NCBI GenBank assembly: GCA_003243455.1
Contig: QFQS01000003.1
Coordinates: 558,001-622,000, forward strand
Length of the DNA stretch: 64,000 nucleotides
Origin: Cereibacter sphaeroides
Lineage (GTDB): Bacteria; Pseudomonadota; Alphaproteobacteria; Rhodobacterales; Rhodobacteraceae
Direction: 5' to 3'
Part shown: in pieces, positions 8,701 through 16,144 of the stretch
How the letters are laid out: each line of letters begins with the position of its first letter
Numbering within the stretch: the stretch's first letter is position 1
Program-made: the position numbers and the translations under genes
The notes under the pieces: model-generated
What the model saw: only the letters and a program-made list of their open reading frames with translations
What the model was told of the DNA's origin: nothing
Database searches by the model: none

Positions 8701-8935
8701 TCAGCTTACCTTCGTCGCAGATGGCTACCAGGGCAGCCGCCCGTTCCACCGCGAGGAACATCGCACCAAGCCGGTCTATGACCCGCGTCGCCCGCCGAAT
8801 GACGGCAATGGCGACGGTGACGGCAGACCCGGCGGTGGCGGAGGTGGTGAGGGCGGCGATTGCTGTCGTCGGCTGCTGAGGGTGCTTTCACGGCAGGAGA
8901 AGCTGCTGGAACAACTGATCAAGCAAAAGTCCTGA
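5720..8935 (+). CDS. Large VWA-domain protein with Ig-like choice-of-anchor D repeats
   Basis: A 1071-residue protein of unknown function. Residues 1-190 are unrecognised. Roughly 195-540 hold about three Ig-like repeats of the choice-of-anchor D/ASPM-SPD2-Hydin kind (starting near GGTVDFGEAVLG, LAFGTIEIPPG and LSYGQIERGF). A von Willebrand A domain follows at ~550-770, with MIDAS residues in DRSGSM (D557) and the conserved VVLTDGKEN. A beta-rich region leads to an Ig-like module near 910-1000 (LLDDGLHQDGQPDDGDY), then a Gly-rich linker and a short C-terminal helix with a Cys-Cys pair and RQEKLLEQLIKQ. There is no signal peptide or membrane segment, although these modules are usually extracellular. 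It stands alone behind its own promoter. Adhesion, ligand binding or phage-like roles are all possible. Confidence 0.75.
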   Translation: MACLNLVNGAFSLAQFTTANANAGQLTITRTATSISVQRVGFNNLFLNGRWESLVFGGGAFVALLRFIDGAPGSAQRTIFIVDFTAGSGTPGLEQIHEQGTVQNSVSRPQIMLAPGPESLVFVWSATGFAQDLQRFAICRSDNGDVLLAGPVTLSGVNGNISAEITSTQVIMHHPNTGFSDETAGPRPTGTCKVVGGTVDFGEAVLGASNPGLATKTKSVTLRNDGTDCLTISAIANSAPFALTAASASMLPVTLSPSQTISVDVVFSPSAPNNNITANMAITRSPANGDSQISCKGKARNAEAKIAASPSTLAFGTIEIPPGTANSSYTVTNNGEIDLTISIAGPGPMSDFTWAATAAPLALAVGATTPARNVTFTTATDGASVPQTITITPSLGAVRTITCTGAGCIPNATIQVPAITPLSYGQIERGFRTVRLIEVINGGDDDLTFTARITAGTNPAQAANFGLVLPENDITDAPSQRTYSVLPAVRCGAGPVGENAVPVAVSFFADGANGTFGANLVIEGHNATNVPAGMTWTFPLSAEIIDPIPVDIALVIDRSGSMNDPAWSRNKMEAALAGSKLLVQMLRDTAEDRCAIVGFNELPVAHQPIALAGPNRAALLGTLAPPTFAPGGNTNIVGGIIIGREQLATPHPSAPPGLKRALVVLTDGKENRCFQQGGAGPWLSITGRDAADGMARPDNITVQDTDVYLPPADPATYCIGLGQPNDIDSATLTAISATTNGSYQGAEDLTGKHYFLLEKYFTQIFMKTANLSQIADPFYTIAAGDKHPHQFSILPGDVNAMVVTYDMPGQRLPFYIESPKGEILSGTTLPAGFSVRFRSTPTARFAEFYFPNKEPDRYVGMWTVWIVHPGYTCAGEIGGKRDDGQTGDGFLPKKCRKNGNPVDYGIAIGAGSNLRMQPFVDPGVKYVGDPIRLNAVVSEAGLPVKGANVRCNVVAPNGAAYSVALLDDGLHQDGQPDDGDYGGTFMQTYMAGNYQLTFVADGYQGSRPFHREEHRTKPVYDPRRPPNDGNGDGDGRPGGGGGGEGGDCCRRLLRVLSRQEKLLEQLIKQKS

Positions 8936-8958
8936 CCGTCGGTATCGCCGACATTGAC

Positions 8959-8990
8959 GAACGGGCGGCGCGAACTATCGCCGCCCGTTC
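8959..8990 (+). terminator. Terminator-like hairpin after the VWA gene
   Basis: A perfect 12-base inverted repeat, GAACGGGCGGCG / CGCCGCCCGTTC, with an eight-base loop begins 23 bases after the VWA stop codon. It is followed by a weak T run (GCTTTGC). The rest of 8936-9085 holds only this hairpin and the GGAGG ribosome binding site of the AraC gene. Confidence 0.7.
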
Positions 8991-9085
8991 GCTTTGCATC
9001 TGACAGAGCGGCTTGACGCAACTCCTCTCTCGTCCGAACATCACTCCAAAAAGACGGCTTGGCCAATGCGCCGAGGGAGGAGAAG

Positions 9086-9904
9086 ATGACGTCGATCCGG
9101 CTCATTCGGGGCGCGTTCGGTCATGTGTCGCTGCTGGATGTCACAAGCGATCTTGTGACCCATGCCCATGCGGAACTGCATCTGGTCATAAATGTCGGCG
9201 GTGCATCGGGAACGATGACGGTCGGTGGCCAATGCGTCTGTCCGGGGCCGGGTGTGGCGATTGGCGTCAATTCCTTTGAACCCCACAGCCACAGCTTCCG
9301 CGATGACAGCCAGCCGGGCCGGTTTCTGAATTTCTACATAGATCCCGATTGGTTGGCCGCGCGCCACGGGGCCGGGCCAAGGCTTTTCCGCGACAAGGTT
9401 ATCCCGCTGGACGACTGGCTGCGGAAAGCCGTTCTAGATCTACTTGAACCTCACGCGGGTGAAAACCGTGCGGAGGATCTTGCGGAGTATGAGGTCGAAC
9501 GGTTGATTGACTGCCTGATAGACGCGGCAGCCCCGGCGCAGGTTGTGCGCCGTTCGTGGCGAGCACCGGGCGATCCGACGGATTATCGCCTGCGCAAGGC
9601 GCTGATCGTGATGGAGGCGCATATCTCCAGGCGGATGGGTCTGGACGAGTTGGCGCGCAGCGTGGGCCTGTCGCGCCCTCATTTTTTTGCGCTGTTCAAG
9701 GAACACATGAAGCTGACGCCCAATGTCTACTGGAACACGCTGCGCATGGAAGAGGCGCAACGGCAGCTTGAGGTATCTGAAGAGTCGCTGACGATGGTCG
9801 CATGTAATCTGGGCTTCACCAGCCAGAGCAACTTCACGCGCTTTTTCCGCGATCATTCGGGGGTGACGCCGACAATCTATCGCGAAGCGTCGCGCGCCGC
9901 GTAA
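9086..9904 (+). CDS. AraC-family transcriptional regulator
   Basis: A 272-residue regulator. Residues ~1-130 form a cupin-like sensing domain (THAHAELHLVIN near the start, then GPGVAIGVNSFEPHSH). The C-terminal ~100 residues are a double HTH of the AraC/XylS type (MGLDELARSVGLSRPHFFAL, then LTMVACNLGFTSQSNFTRFF and the HSGVTPTIYR end). The start at 9086 is fixed by GGGAGGAG upstream; the earlier in-frame ATG at 9059 has no such site. It lies directly upstream of the molybdenum-hydroxylase operon on the same strand and is its likely regulator, responding to the substrate or product (inference). Confidence 0.9.
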   Translation: MTSIRLIRGAFGHVSLLDVTSDLVTHAHAELHLVINVGGASGTMTVGGQCVCPGPGVAIGVNSFEPHSHSFRDDSQPGRFLNFYIDPDWLAARHGAGPRLFRDKVIPLDDWLRKAVLDLLEPHAGENRAEDLAEYEVERLIDCLIDAAAPAQVVRRSWRAPGDPTDYRLRKALIVMEAHISRRMGLDELARSVGLSRPHFFALFKEHMKLTPNVYWNTLRMEEAQRQLEVSEESLTMVACNLGFTSQSNFTRFFRDHSGVTPTIYREASRAA

Positions 9905-10002
9905 TTTCAGACGCAGTGATAAACCCGCAAGACTGATTGATAAGCGGCCCGAATTTACCGGGCCTAGCGTTAGCTCTGATGCCAATAGCGAGGTCAGGGC
10001 CA

Positions 10003-10440
10003 ATGGCAAACGTCTATATCTCCAGCGTCATCGACGCGCCGGTGGAAAAGGTCTGGGAGCGGATCAAGGATTTCAACGGGCTGCCAACCTGGCACCCACG
10101 AATGACGGAAAGCGCCATCGAGGAGGGACGCAGGGGCACCGAGATCGGCTGTGTCCGCAACTTCAAGGTCGTGACTGGCGCGACGATCCGGGAGAAGCTT
10201 CTGGCGCTGTCCGACAAGGACCGTCTCGTCAGCTATTCGATCATCGAGACGCCGCAGCCGATCTCGAACCACAAGGCAACCCTGCAACTGCATCCAATCA
10301 CGGATGGTGATCGGACCTTTGCCGTCTGGACGGCCGAGTTCGATAGCCCCGCCGATCAGGCGGATGCGGTCGCTTCCGGCATGGGCACGAATGTGTTCCA
10401 GGGCGGGTTCGACGCGCTAAAGAAACACTTCAGCGCCTGA
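10003..10440 (+). CDS. SRPBCC-family protein (CoxG/MxaD-like)
   Basis: A 145-residue START/SRPBCC-fold protein: it begins with VYISSVIDAPVEKVWERIKD, continues with FNGLPTWHPRM, and ends with a long C-terminal helix (GTNVFQGGFDALKKHF). Such small hydrophobic-pocket proteins (CoxG, MxaD, polyketide-cyclase-like) often accompany molybdenum hydroxylases and may hold substrate or aid enzyme maturation or membrane placement. I chose 10003 because homologues begin at this beta strand; an upstream ATG at 9979 cannot be excluded. It is the first structural gene of the Mo-hydroxylase cluster, 15 bases before the FAD subunit. Confidence 0.8.
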   Translation: MANVYISSVIDAPVEKVWERIKDFNGLPTWHPRMTESAIEEGRRGTEIGCVRNFKVVTGATIREKLLALSDKDRLVSYSIIETPQPISNHKATLQLHPITDGDRTFAVWTAEFDSPADQADAVASGMGTNVFQGGFDALKKHFSA

Positions 10441-10455
10441 TCGGGAGGCACTCCG

Positions 10456-11250
10456 ATGACACTGGAGTTTTGGTCTTTCCCGACCGTGCAAGAGGCGGCG
10501 ACCGCGGCGAAAGAGGCCGGCGCGGCCTATATCGGCGGCGGCACGCTGGTCGTGCGGGCAGTGAACGAAGGCGACGTCTCGATCACGCGCTATGTCCGAT
10601 CGAATGACCCCGGTCTTTCGAGAATTGAGCTGGATGGGGGGCAGGTGACGCTGGGCGCCTCTGTCACGATGTCTCGTATCGCCAGTGACGAACGTCTTGG
10701 TTTCATTGCTGCGGCGGCCCGCGCGGTCGGCGGGCCTGCGATCCGCAACATGGCGACCGTCGGCGGCAACCTTTTCGCGCCAAGCCCCTACGGCGATTTC
10801 GCAACCGCATTGGTGGCGTTGAAAGCCGAGTTGCTGGTGGGCCGCAAGTGGGTCGGCATCGACGACTTTCTTGCCGCCCGCGAAAGCAGTGCGGACATCG
10901 TTTCGGCCGTGCGGTTTCGCCTGCCCGAGCCAGGTGTGCTTCGGTTCCTGAAAGTGTCGCGGATCAAGCCGAAAGGTGTGGCTGTGCTTACCCTGGCGGC
11001 TGTGCTTCGAACCGGTGCTGATGGCCGCGTCAGTCATGCGAGCATCGCGCTTGGCGGCATGGCGGATCGACCGATGCGCGCGAAGGCGGCGGAAGGCGCT
11101 CTGACTGGCGCGACACTGACCGCAGAGGGGATAGCTAGTGCTGTCGCCGTGGTTGGCGAGGGAACCGATCCGCCGACCGACGCACTGGCAAGTTCCTGGT
11201 ATCGGCGAGAGGTTTTGCCGGTGCATTTCCGTCGCCTGTTGCTCAGCTAG
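10456..11250 (+). CDS. Molybdenum hydroxylase FAD-binding subunit (CoxM/XdhB type)
   Basis: The medium FAD subunit (264 residues) of a xanthine dehydrogenase/CO dehydrogenase-family enzyme. The FAD-binding loops are visible as YIGGGTLVVRA (~30-40) and IRNMATVGGNLFAPSPYGD (~95-115), followed by a C-terminal CO_deh_flav_C domain (SHASIALGGMADRPMRA). It accepts electrons from the 2Fe-2S subunit and passes them to an acceptor. A GGGAGG precedes the start. It is encoded between the SRPBCC and iron-sulfur subunits, in the FAD-FeS-Mo order of many family operons. Confidence 0.92.
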   Translation: MTLEFWSFPTVQEAATAAKEAGAAYIGGGTLVVRAVNEGDVSITRYVRSNDPGLSRIELDGGQVTLGASVTMSRIASDERLGFIAAAARAVGGPAIRNMATVGGNLFAPSPYGDFATALVALKAELLVGRKWVGIDDFLAARESSADIVSAVRFRLPEPGVLRFLKVSRIKPKGVAVLTLAAVLRTGADGRVSHASIALGGMADRPMRAKAAEGALTGATLTAEGIASAVAVVGEGTDPPTDALASSWYRREVLPVHFRRLLLS

Positions 11251-11271
11251 ACATCGCGGAAGGGAGTCGTG

Positions 11272-11757
11272 ATGACGCGCAAAGTTCCCCTGCAACTGAC
11301 ATTGAACGGCGAAGATCGCGCCGAATTCGTCGACAGCGGCACCACCCTGCTGAATGTGCTGCGCAACAAGATGGGCGACACCTCACCCAAGGGCGGCTGC
11401 CACCAGGGCACCTGCGGCGGCTGTTCCGTCATTATCGACGGGGAGTTACGGCTGTCCTGCCTGACGCTTGCCGAGACCTGCGAGGGTGCCTCGGTGATCA
11501 CGGCCGCCTCCCTTTCCCGGAACGGTGATCTGGACCCGTTGCAGCGCGCTTTCGCTGAAGGCTTCGCAACTCAGTGCGGGTTTTGCACGCCCGGCATGAT
11601 CATGGCGGCAAAGGCATTGTTGGACCGTGTGCCGCACCCGAACCGGGATGAGGTGGTCGAGGCTCTGTCGGGCAACATCTGCCGCTGCACCGGATATGAG
11701 CCGATCATCCAGGCGGTTCTGACCGCATCACGTGCGAATTCGCACGTCGTGGCCTGA
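11272..11757 (+). CDS. Molybdenum hydroxylase 2Fe-2S subunit (CoxS/XdhC type)
   Basis: A 161-residue iron-sulfur subunit with two [2Fe-2S] sites. The N-terminal plant-ferredoxin-type cluster uses Cys in GGCHQGTCGGCSV (C42, C47, C50) and C62; the C-terminal helical-domain cluster uses CGFC (C101, C104) and CRC (C136, C138). It carries electrons from the Mo site to FAD. The ATG at 11272 follows GGGAG; a GTG one codon earlier is less likely. No twin-arginine signal is present, so the enzyme is cytoplasmic. It is 12 bases from the next subunit. Confidence 0.95.
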   Translation: MTRKVPLQLTLNGEDRAEFVDSGTTLLNVLRNKMGDTSPKGGCHQGTCGGCSVIIDGELRLSCLTLAETCEGASVITAASLSRNGDLDPLQRAFAEGFATQCGFCTPGMIMAAKALLDRVPHPNRDEVVEALSGNICRCTGYEPIIQAVLTASRANSHVVA

Positions 11758-11769
11758 GGAGGTAAGCGC

Positions 11770-13140
11770 ATGCGTCTGGCAAAAAGCTACTTCGCCGATG
11801 AGCGGAAGGAAGACCTTCACGAAGTCGGCAAAAGCATGGAGCGGCTGGATTCCCGTGGCCATGTGACGGGCAAGACAACCTACTTTGCCGACCGCACCTT
11901 TCCCGGCCTGCTGCACCTGAAGATGGTGCGCAGCCCGCATCACCACGCCTGCATCCGCAGTATCGACACCTCGGAAGCCGAAAAGCATCCGGGCGTGGCG
12001 CGGATTCTGACGCATAAGGATGTACCGCAGAACGTCTACACGATCCTGATCCTGATCGGCGTCGGACCCGAGGATGAACAGGTTCTGGCTGCGGACAAGG
12101 TGCGCTGGAAGGGCGAAGCGGTGGTTGCCGTTCTGGCCGACAGCGAACGCGCGGCGCAGGAAGCGGCCGCGAAGGTGAAGATCGACTACGAAGTACTGCC
12201 GTCGGTGCTGGACATTGACTCGGCGCTGGCACCCGGCGCGCCGGTGGTCAACGAATACCACGGGCAGAACTATTATCGCTATGACAGCGGCGAATGCCGC
12301 AAGGTCCGCTTCGGCGATGTGGAAAAGGGCTTCGCCGAGTCCGACCACATTCTTGAGCAGACCTACAGTTCATCACCCATCGAACAGGCGCCGACCGAGA
12401 CGACGGGCTGCGTGGTGACGCCGGACGGGAACGAACGTTTCACCTGTTACACCAATACGCAGGCGATGTTTTTCACCCTCGATAACACCTCGATCATCTT
12501 GCAGATGCCGGGGCACAAGCTGCACATGGTCGGCGGCACGGTGGGTGGTGGCTTTGGCGGCAAGGTCGATGTGATTGTCGAGCCGCTGGCCATCCTTGGC
12601 GCAAAGCTGACCGGGCGACCTGTGAGCTTTGTCTACTCGCGCGAAGAAGAGATGCAGATCTCCTCACCCCGCGCGGCAGAGAAGATCGTCCTGAAGGATG
12701 GCGTGACCAAAGACGGGCGCATTCTTGCCCGCAAGGTCACTGGCTATACCGATGCCGGCGCCTATTCCCGCCATTCGCCCTATGGTGCGCAGAAGGGGGC
12801 CGCGCATTATCCGGGGCCGTATACAGTGCCGAACGTCTGGATCGACACCTACTGCGTCTATACGAACCGCACCCCGTCCTCGGCCATGCGCGGCTTTGGC
12901 GTGACCATCGCAGACTTCGCGCTGGAGGTTCAGATGGACAAGCTGGCGCGCCTGATCGGGATGGACCCGATCGAGTTTCGCATGATCAACGCCTATCGCG
13001 ACGGCGACATGAAAGCGCATCGGCAAAAGACCGAGGGTGCGGCGCTGGTCGAGTGTATGCAGGAGGCTGCACGGGCGACCGACTGGCCGATTAACGAGCG
13101 GTTCTTCCGCATGTCATCCCTGAACAGGGAGGGTTTCTGA
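11770..13140 (+). CDS. Molybdopterin-binding subunit, N-terminal half (large split subunit)
   Basis: This 456-residue protein holds the first half of a xanthine dehydrogenase-type Mo subunit. An a/b-hammerhead domain (residues ~20-130, GKTTYFADRTFPGLLHLKM) is followed by the first Mo-cofactor domain, with GGTVGGGFGGKVD near 255-267 and RGFGVTIADFALEVQMDKLA near 375-395. It stops after residue 456, where single-chain homologues run on into the second Mo domain. That second half is encoded by the next gene, in another frame, with TGATG joining stop and start. The 49/36-kDa split resembles nicotinate dehydrogenase of Eubacterium barkeri, which has separate NdhL and NdhM chains. The substrate is unknown; an N-heterocycle or aldehyde is plausible. 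Confidence 0.88.
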   Translation: MRLAKSYFADERKEDLHEVGKSMERLDSRGHVTGKTTYFADRTFPGLLHLKMVRSPHHHACIRSIDTSEAEKHPGVARILTHKDVPQNVYTILILIGVGPEDEQVLAADKVRWKGEAVVAVLADSERAAQEAAAKVKIDYEVLPSVLDIDSALAPGAPVVNEYHGQNYYRYDSGECRKVRFGDVEKGFAESDHILEQTYSSSPIEQAPTETTGCVVTPDGNERFTCYTNTQAMFFTLDNTSIILQMPGHKLHMVGGTVGGGFGGKVDVIVEPLAILGAKLTGRPVSFVYSREEEMQISSPRAAEKIVLKDGVTKDGRILARKVTGYTDAGAYSRHSPYGAQKGAAHYPGPYTVPNVWIDTYCVYTNRTPSSAMRGFGVTIADFALEVQMDKLARLIGMDPIEFRMINAYRDGDMKAHRQKTEGAALVECMQEAARATDWPINERFFRMSSLNREGF

Positions 13141-14147
13141 TGGCTATCCGACGCGGGCGCGGCGTGGCCGCGATCAATTATCCGACGGGAATGAACCTTG
13201 GCGGCGATCCAAGCCAAGCTCTTGTGCATTCGACGCCGACCGGCAACTTCATGGTCACACTGTCCAGCGTCGATCTGGGGCAGGGGTTGCGGCAGGTGAT
13301 GGCGCAGATCTGCGCCGAGACGATTGGCGTACCGACCGAGCAGGTGACGATCGACACCGCTGACACTGACACCGGCCCCCACTGTATGGGCACTTTTGCC
13401 TCGCGTGGCACGCACCGGATCGGGAATGCGGTGATGCAGGCCGCGAAAGAGGCGCGGCAGGTGATGCTGGAAGTAGCCGCCGAAGAGTTGGAGGTGGACG
13501 CGGGCGATCTTGAGACGGACGGGACCGGCAAGATCCAGGTCATCGGCGCGCCGCAGCGGTCGATCTCGATCTTCGACGTGGCCTTGGCCGCTCATTTCAA
13601 ACGGGGACGCTCGATCTCTGGCCGGGGGATGTTTTTGGTGCCACGCTCCTTTCCCGAGACCGAGACGGGGGCGATGAAGCCCGCGACCTGCTATGCTCAT
13701 GCCTGCACCGTGGCGGATGTCGAGGTGGACGACGAGACGGGCGAGGTGAATGTGCTGTCGATCAAGAACGTCTTCGAGATCGGCCGGGCACTGAACCCGA
13801 AGATGGTCGAGCAGCAGCTTGTCGGTGGATCTTGGATGGGTATCAGCCATGCGCTGTATGAGACGACCGAACCCTATTACCCCGCGCGCGAACACGGTCC
13901 GACCGACTTTAATACCTACCTGATGCCGGGTCCTGGCGATTTAGCCGAGACCGAGACAATTGTGCTCGAGCGCCCCGCCACCGATGGTCCCTATGGCGCC
14001 AAGGGGCCGGGCGAGATGTGTGCCAACCCGCAGATTCCGGCCTTGGCGAATGCCGTGTTCGATGCGGTCGGGGTGCGTATCGACACCATGCCTATAACCC
14101 CCGAACGGATACTGCGCGCGCTGAAGGCGCAGCGCGCGGAGGCCTGA
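13140..14147 (+). CDS. Molybdopterin-binding subunit, C-terminal half (medium split subunit)
   Basis: A 335-residue chain equal to the C-terminal half of the xanthine dehydrogenase-type Mo subunit. It begins at the domain boundary (RRGRGVAAINYPTGMNLGGD), carries SSVDLGQGLRQVMAQICAE and TFASRGTHRIGNAV for molybdopterin-cytosine dinucleotide binding, and ends with PYGAKGPGEMCANP, whose Glu matches the catalytic base of the family. Together with the preceding gene it totals 791 residues, normal for an intact subunit, with no evident lost segment. The start ATG overlaps the previous stop by one base, so the two chains can be made in equal amounts. A recent frameshift in a single gene is the alternative but is less likely. 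Confidence 0.87.
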   Translation: MAIRRGRGVAAINYPTGMNLGGDPSQALVHSTPTGNFMVTLSSVDLGQGLRQVMAQICAETIGVPTEQVTIDTADTDTGPHCMGTFASRGTHRIGNAVMQAAKEARQVMLEVAAEELEVDAGDLETDGTGKIQVIGAPQRSISIFDVALAAHFKRGRSISGRGMFLVPRSFPETETGAMKPATCYAHACTVADVEVDDETGEVNVLSIKNVFEIGRALNPKMVEQQLVGGSWMGISHALYETTEPYYPAREHGPTDFNTYLMPGPGDLAETETIVLERPATDGPYGAKGPGEMCANPQIPALANAVFDAVGVRIDTMPITPERILRALKAQRAEA

Positions 14148-14150
14148 GCC

Positions 14151-15020
14151 TTGCTGACCGATACGGTCATATCCCCCGAGGACATTGCGCGCCGCTTAGG
14201 GGCCGCGCGCTATCTGGCCGACGACGGGCTGGCCACTGCGGTCTTTCTAGCGTTGCGGCTGGGCAAGCCGCTGCTTTTGGAAGGCGCGCCCGGTGTCGGC
14301 AAGACCGAGGCCGCAAAGGCCATTGCGCAGGTGTTCGGCAGCGAACTGGTGCGGCTGCAATGCTATGAGGGCATTGACGCAGCCCATGCTCTTTACGAAT
14401 GGAACTACCAGAGGCAATTGCTGGCCATTCGCCGTGCCGGTGAGGCAGAAGTTGATATATACGATGACCGTTTTCTTGTTGCGCGGCCGCTGCTGCAGGT
14501 TTTGAAAGCGCCTGACGAGCGGGTCTTGCTGGTCGATGAGATTGACCGGTCAGACCATGAATTCGAGGCACTGCTGCTGGAATTCCTGTCGGATTTCCAG
14601 ATCACGATCCCCGAACGCGGTACATTGATCGCGCAAAAGCGCCCCATAGTGGTGCTGACCTCCAATCGGACACGGGAACTCGCCGAGGCGCTAAGGCGGC
14701 GCTGCGTCTATCACTGGATTGGTTATCCTGATGCCGCGCGAGAGGCGCAGATCATCATGCTGCGCGCGGGGGATGTTGCCGAAATCTGCGCGCGAGCCGT
14801 CGCCCTGGCGGTGCAAGAGATCCGCGCCCGCCCACTGGCCAAGCCGCCGGGCATTGCCGAGGCAGTCGAATGGGCCAATGCGGCGACGATCCTGGAAAAA
14901 GGCGGCAGCCCCTGGCCGGTGGCCTTCCGCCGCGCGATAGGGGTGCTGGTGAAGGATGAGGAAGACTTGAGCTATCTTTCCCCGGAACTGGGCGACATCG
15001 TCGAAAGGGCGATGGCATGA
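14151..15020 (+). CDS. MoxR-family AAA+ ATPase (CoxD-like)
   Basis: A 289-residue MoxR ATPase. Walker A is GAPGVGKTEAAK (residues ~46-57), Walker B is VLLVDEIDRSD (~125-135), followed by VLTSNRTREL as sensor 1 and an RRRC arginine region. CoxD of carbon monoxide dehydrogenase, a close functional model, acts with the VWA protein CoxE to mature the Mo active site. The only sensible start is TTG at 14151, with GGAGG ten bases upstream inside the previous gene. It overlaps the VWA gene by ATGA. It is probably a chaperone for the split Mo enzyme (inference). Confidence 0.88.
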   Translation: MLTDTVISPEDIARRLGAARYLADDGLATAVFLALRLGKPLLLEGAPGVGKTEAAKAIAQVFGSELVRLQCYEGIDAAHALYEWNYQRQLLAIRRAGEAEVDIYDDRFLVARPLLQVLKAPDERVLLVDEIDRSDHEFEALLLEFLSDFQITIPERGTLIAQKRPIVVLTSNRTRELAEALRRRCVYHWIGYPDAAREAQIIMLRAGDVAEICARAVALAVQEIRARPLAKPPGIAEAVEWANAATILEKGGSPWPVAFRRAIGVLVKDEEDLSYLSPELGDIVERAMA

Positions 15021-16144
15021 TCGGCCTGCCGGCAGCCGCATCGACGCTGGTCGGGTTTGCAGGGGCGATGCGGGCGACAGGATTTCGAGTGGCGCCCGAG
15101 CAGGGGATCGGCTTTATGCATGCGGTGGCACTGCTGGGGCCGCGGTCTATGGAGGATATACGGCAGGCCGCTCTGGCCACCCTTTCCCCCCAACCAGATC
15201 GCCGGGTAGAGTTCGAAGCGCTGTTCCAAAGCTATTTCTGGGGCGATGCCGGCCTGATTGGCGCAGCGTCGGAAGACGAGGAAACACCGGTCAAGGATGA
15301 TGCGCCCCAAACCGAGCTTCCCGCTGCCGAGCCGGAGGAGGCGACAGGGGGCGAGATCGCGGCAGGCGAGCATCGGAAGGGAATGCGCGATTTTGATAGT
15401 GATGACGACCGGCTGGAGCATTTTGCGCGAGCCTTGTCCCACGCCTTGCCTGTGCGGCAATCCTTTCGCAGCATCCGCGCGCCGTCGCATGGCAAACCCG
15501 ACCTTCGCCGATCGTTGCGCGTAATCGTCAAGGCCGACGGCGATGTGCCTGATCTGCTGATGCGCAAGCGTCGGTCGGTACAGCGCAAGCTTCTGCTGCT
15601 GATCGACATTTCCGGCTCGATGCGAATGCATACCGAAGAATATCTGAAGGTTGCCCATGCTGCCGTGCAAGGCGCGCCGCAAACCGAGGTGTTCACTTTC
15701 GGCACAGGTTTGACACGTATAACAACCGCTTTGCGCATCCGCGACCGGGGCAGGGCGCTGGAACAAGCATCTAAACTGGTGGACGACTGGGACGGGGGCA
15801 CGCGGATCGGGTCGGCCTTGCTCGCCTTCCTGTCGGTGCCGCGCTTTGCTGCCTTTGCCAGAGGTGCCGCCATACTGCTACTGACCGACGGTCTGGAACG
15901 TGGAAGTCCCGTCGAGATGGAACTGGCTTTCCGGCGCCTTTCGTCGCGGGCTTATCGCCTGTCGTTGTGTACGCCCTTGGCCGCCGATCCGCGCTACCGT
16001 CCGCGAACGGCGGCGCTTTCTTCCGTCCTGTCGCTGCTCGACGATCTGGTCAGCGGGGCATCCATCCCCGAACTGACGCAATTCATCCTGTCGCTTGCGC
16101 GGCCCGCGCGGCCCGCGCGCGACATCTGGCGCGAGGCTGCATGA
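15017..16144 (+). CDS. VWA-domain protein (CoxE-like Mo-enzyme maturation factor)
   Basis: A 375-residue protein with a C-terminal VWA domain: the MIDAS motif DISGSMRMHTEEYL lies near residues 195-210 and LLLTDGLERGSP near 290-300. The N-terminal ~90 residues are helical, and the middle (~85-120) is very acidic and low in complexity (EDEETPVKDDAPQTELPAAE). This is the CoxE pattern: a metal-ion-dependent adhesion protein that pairs with a MoxR ATPase encoded just upstream. Translational coupling to both neighbours (ATGA on each side) supports a maturation pair serving the Mo hydroxylase. Confidence 0.87.
   Translation: MIGLPAAASTLVGFAGAMRATGFRVAPEQGIGFMHAVALLGPRSMEDIRQAALATLSPQPDRRVEFEALFQSYFWGDAGLIGAASEDEETPVKDDAPQTELPAAEPEEATGGEIAAGEHRKGMRDFDSDDDRLEHFARALSHALPVRQSFRSIRAPSHGKPDLRRSLRVIVKADGDVPDLLMRKRRSVQRKLLLLIDISGSMRMHTEEYLKVAHAAVQGAPQTEVFTFGTGLTRITTALRIRDRGRALEQASKLVDDWDGGTRIGSALLAFLSVPRFAAFARGAAILLLTDGLERGSPVEMELAFRRLSSRAYRLSLCTPLAADPRYRPRTAALSSVLSLLDDLVSGASIPELTQFILSLARPARPARDIWREAA

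Noticed and set aside
6983..8761. Long minus-strand open frame opposite the VWA gene
   Set aside because: It is an antisense frame kept open by high GC. It has no family features, and the plus-strand protein has clear domains.
11770..14147. Pseudogene or frameshifted single Mo subunit
   Set aside because: Both halves keep their catalytic motifs, the break is at a domain boundary, and stop and start overlap as in other coupled genes here. A split four-subunit enzyme of this type is known.
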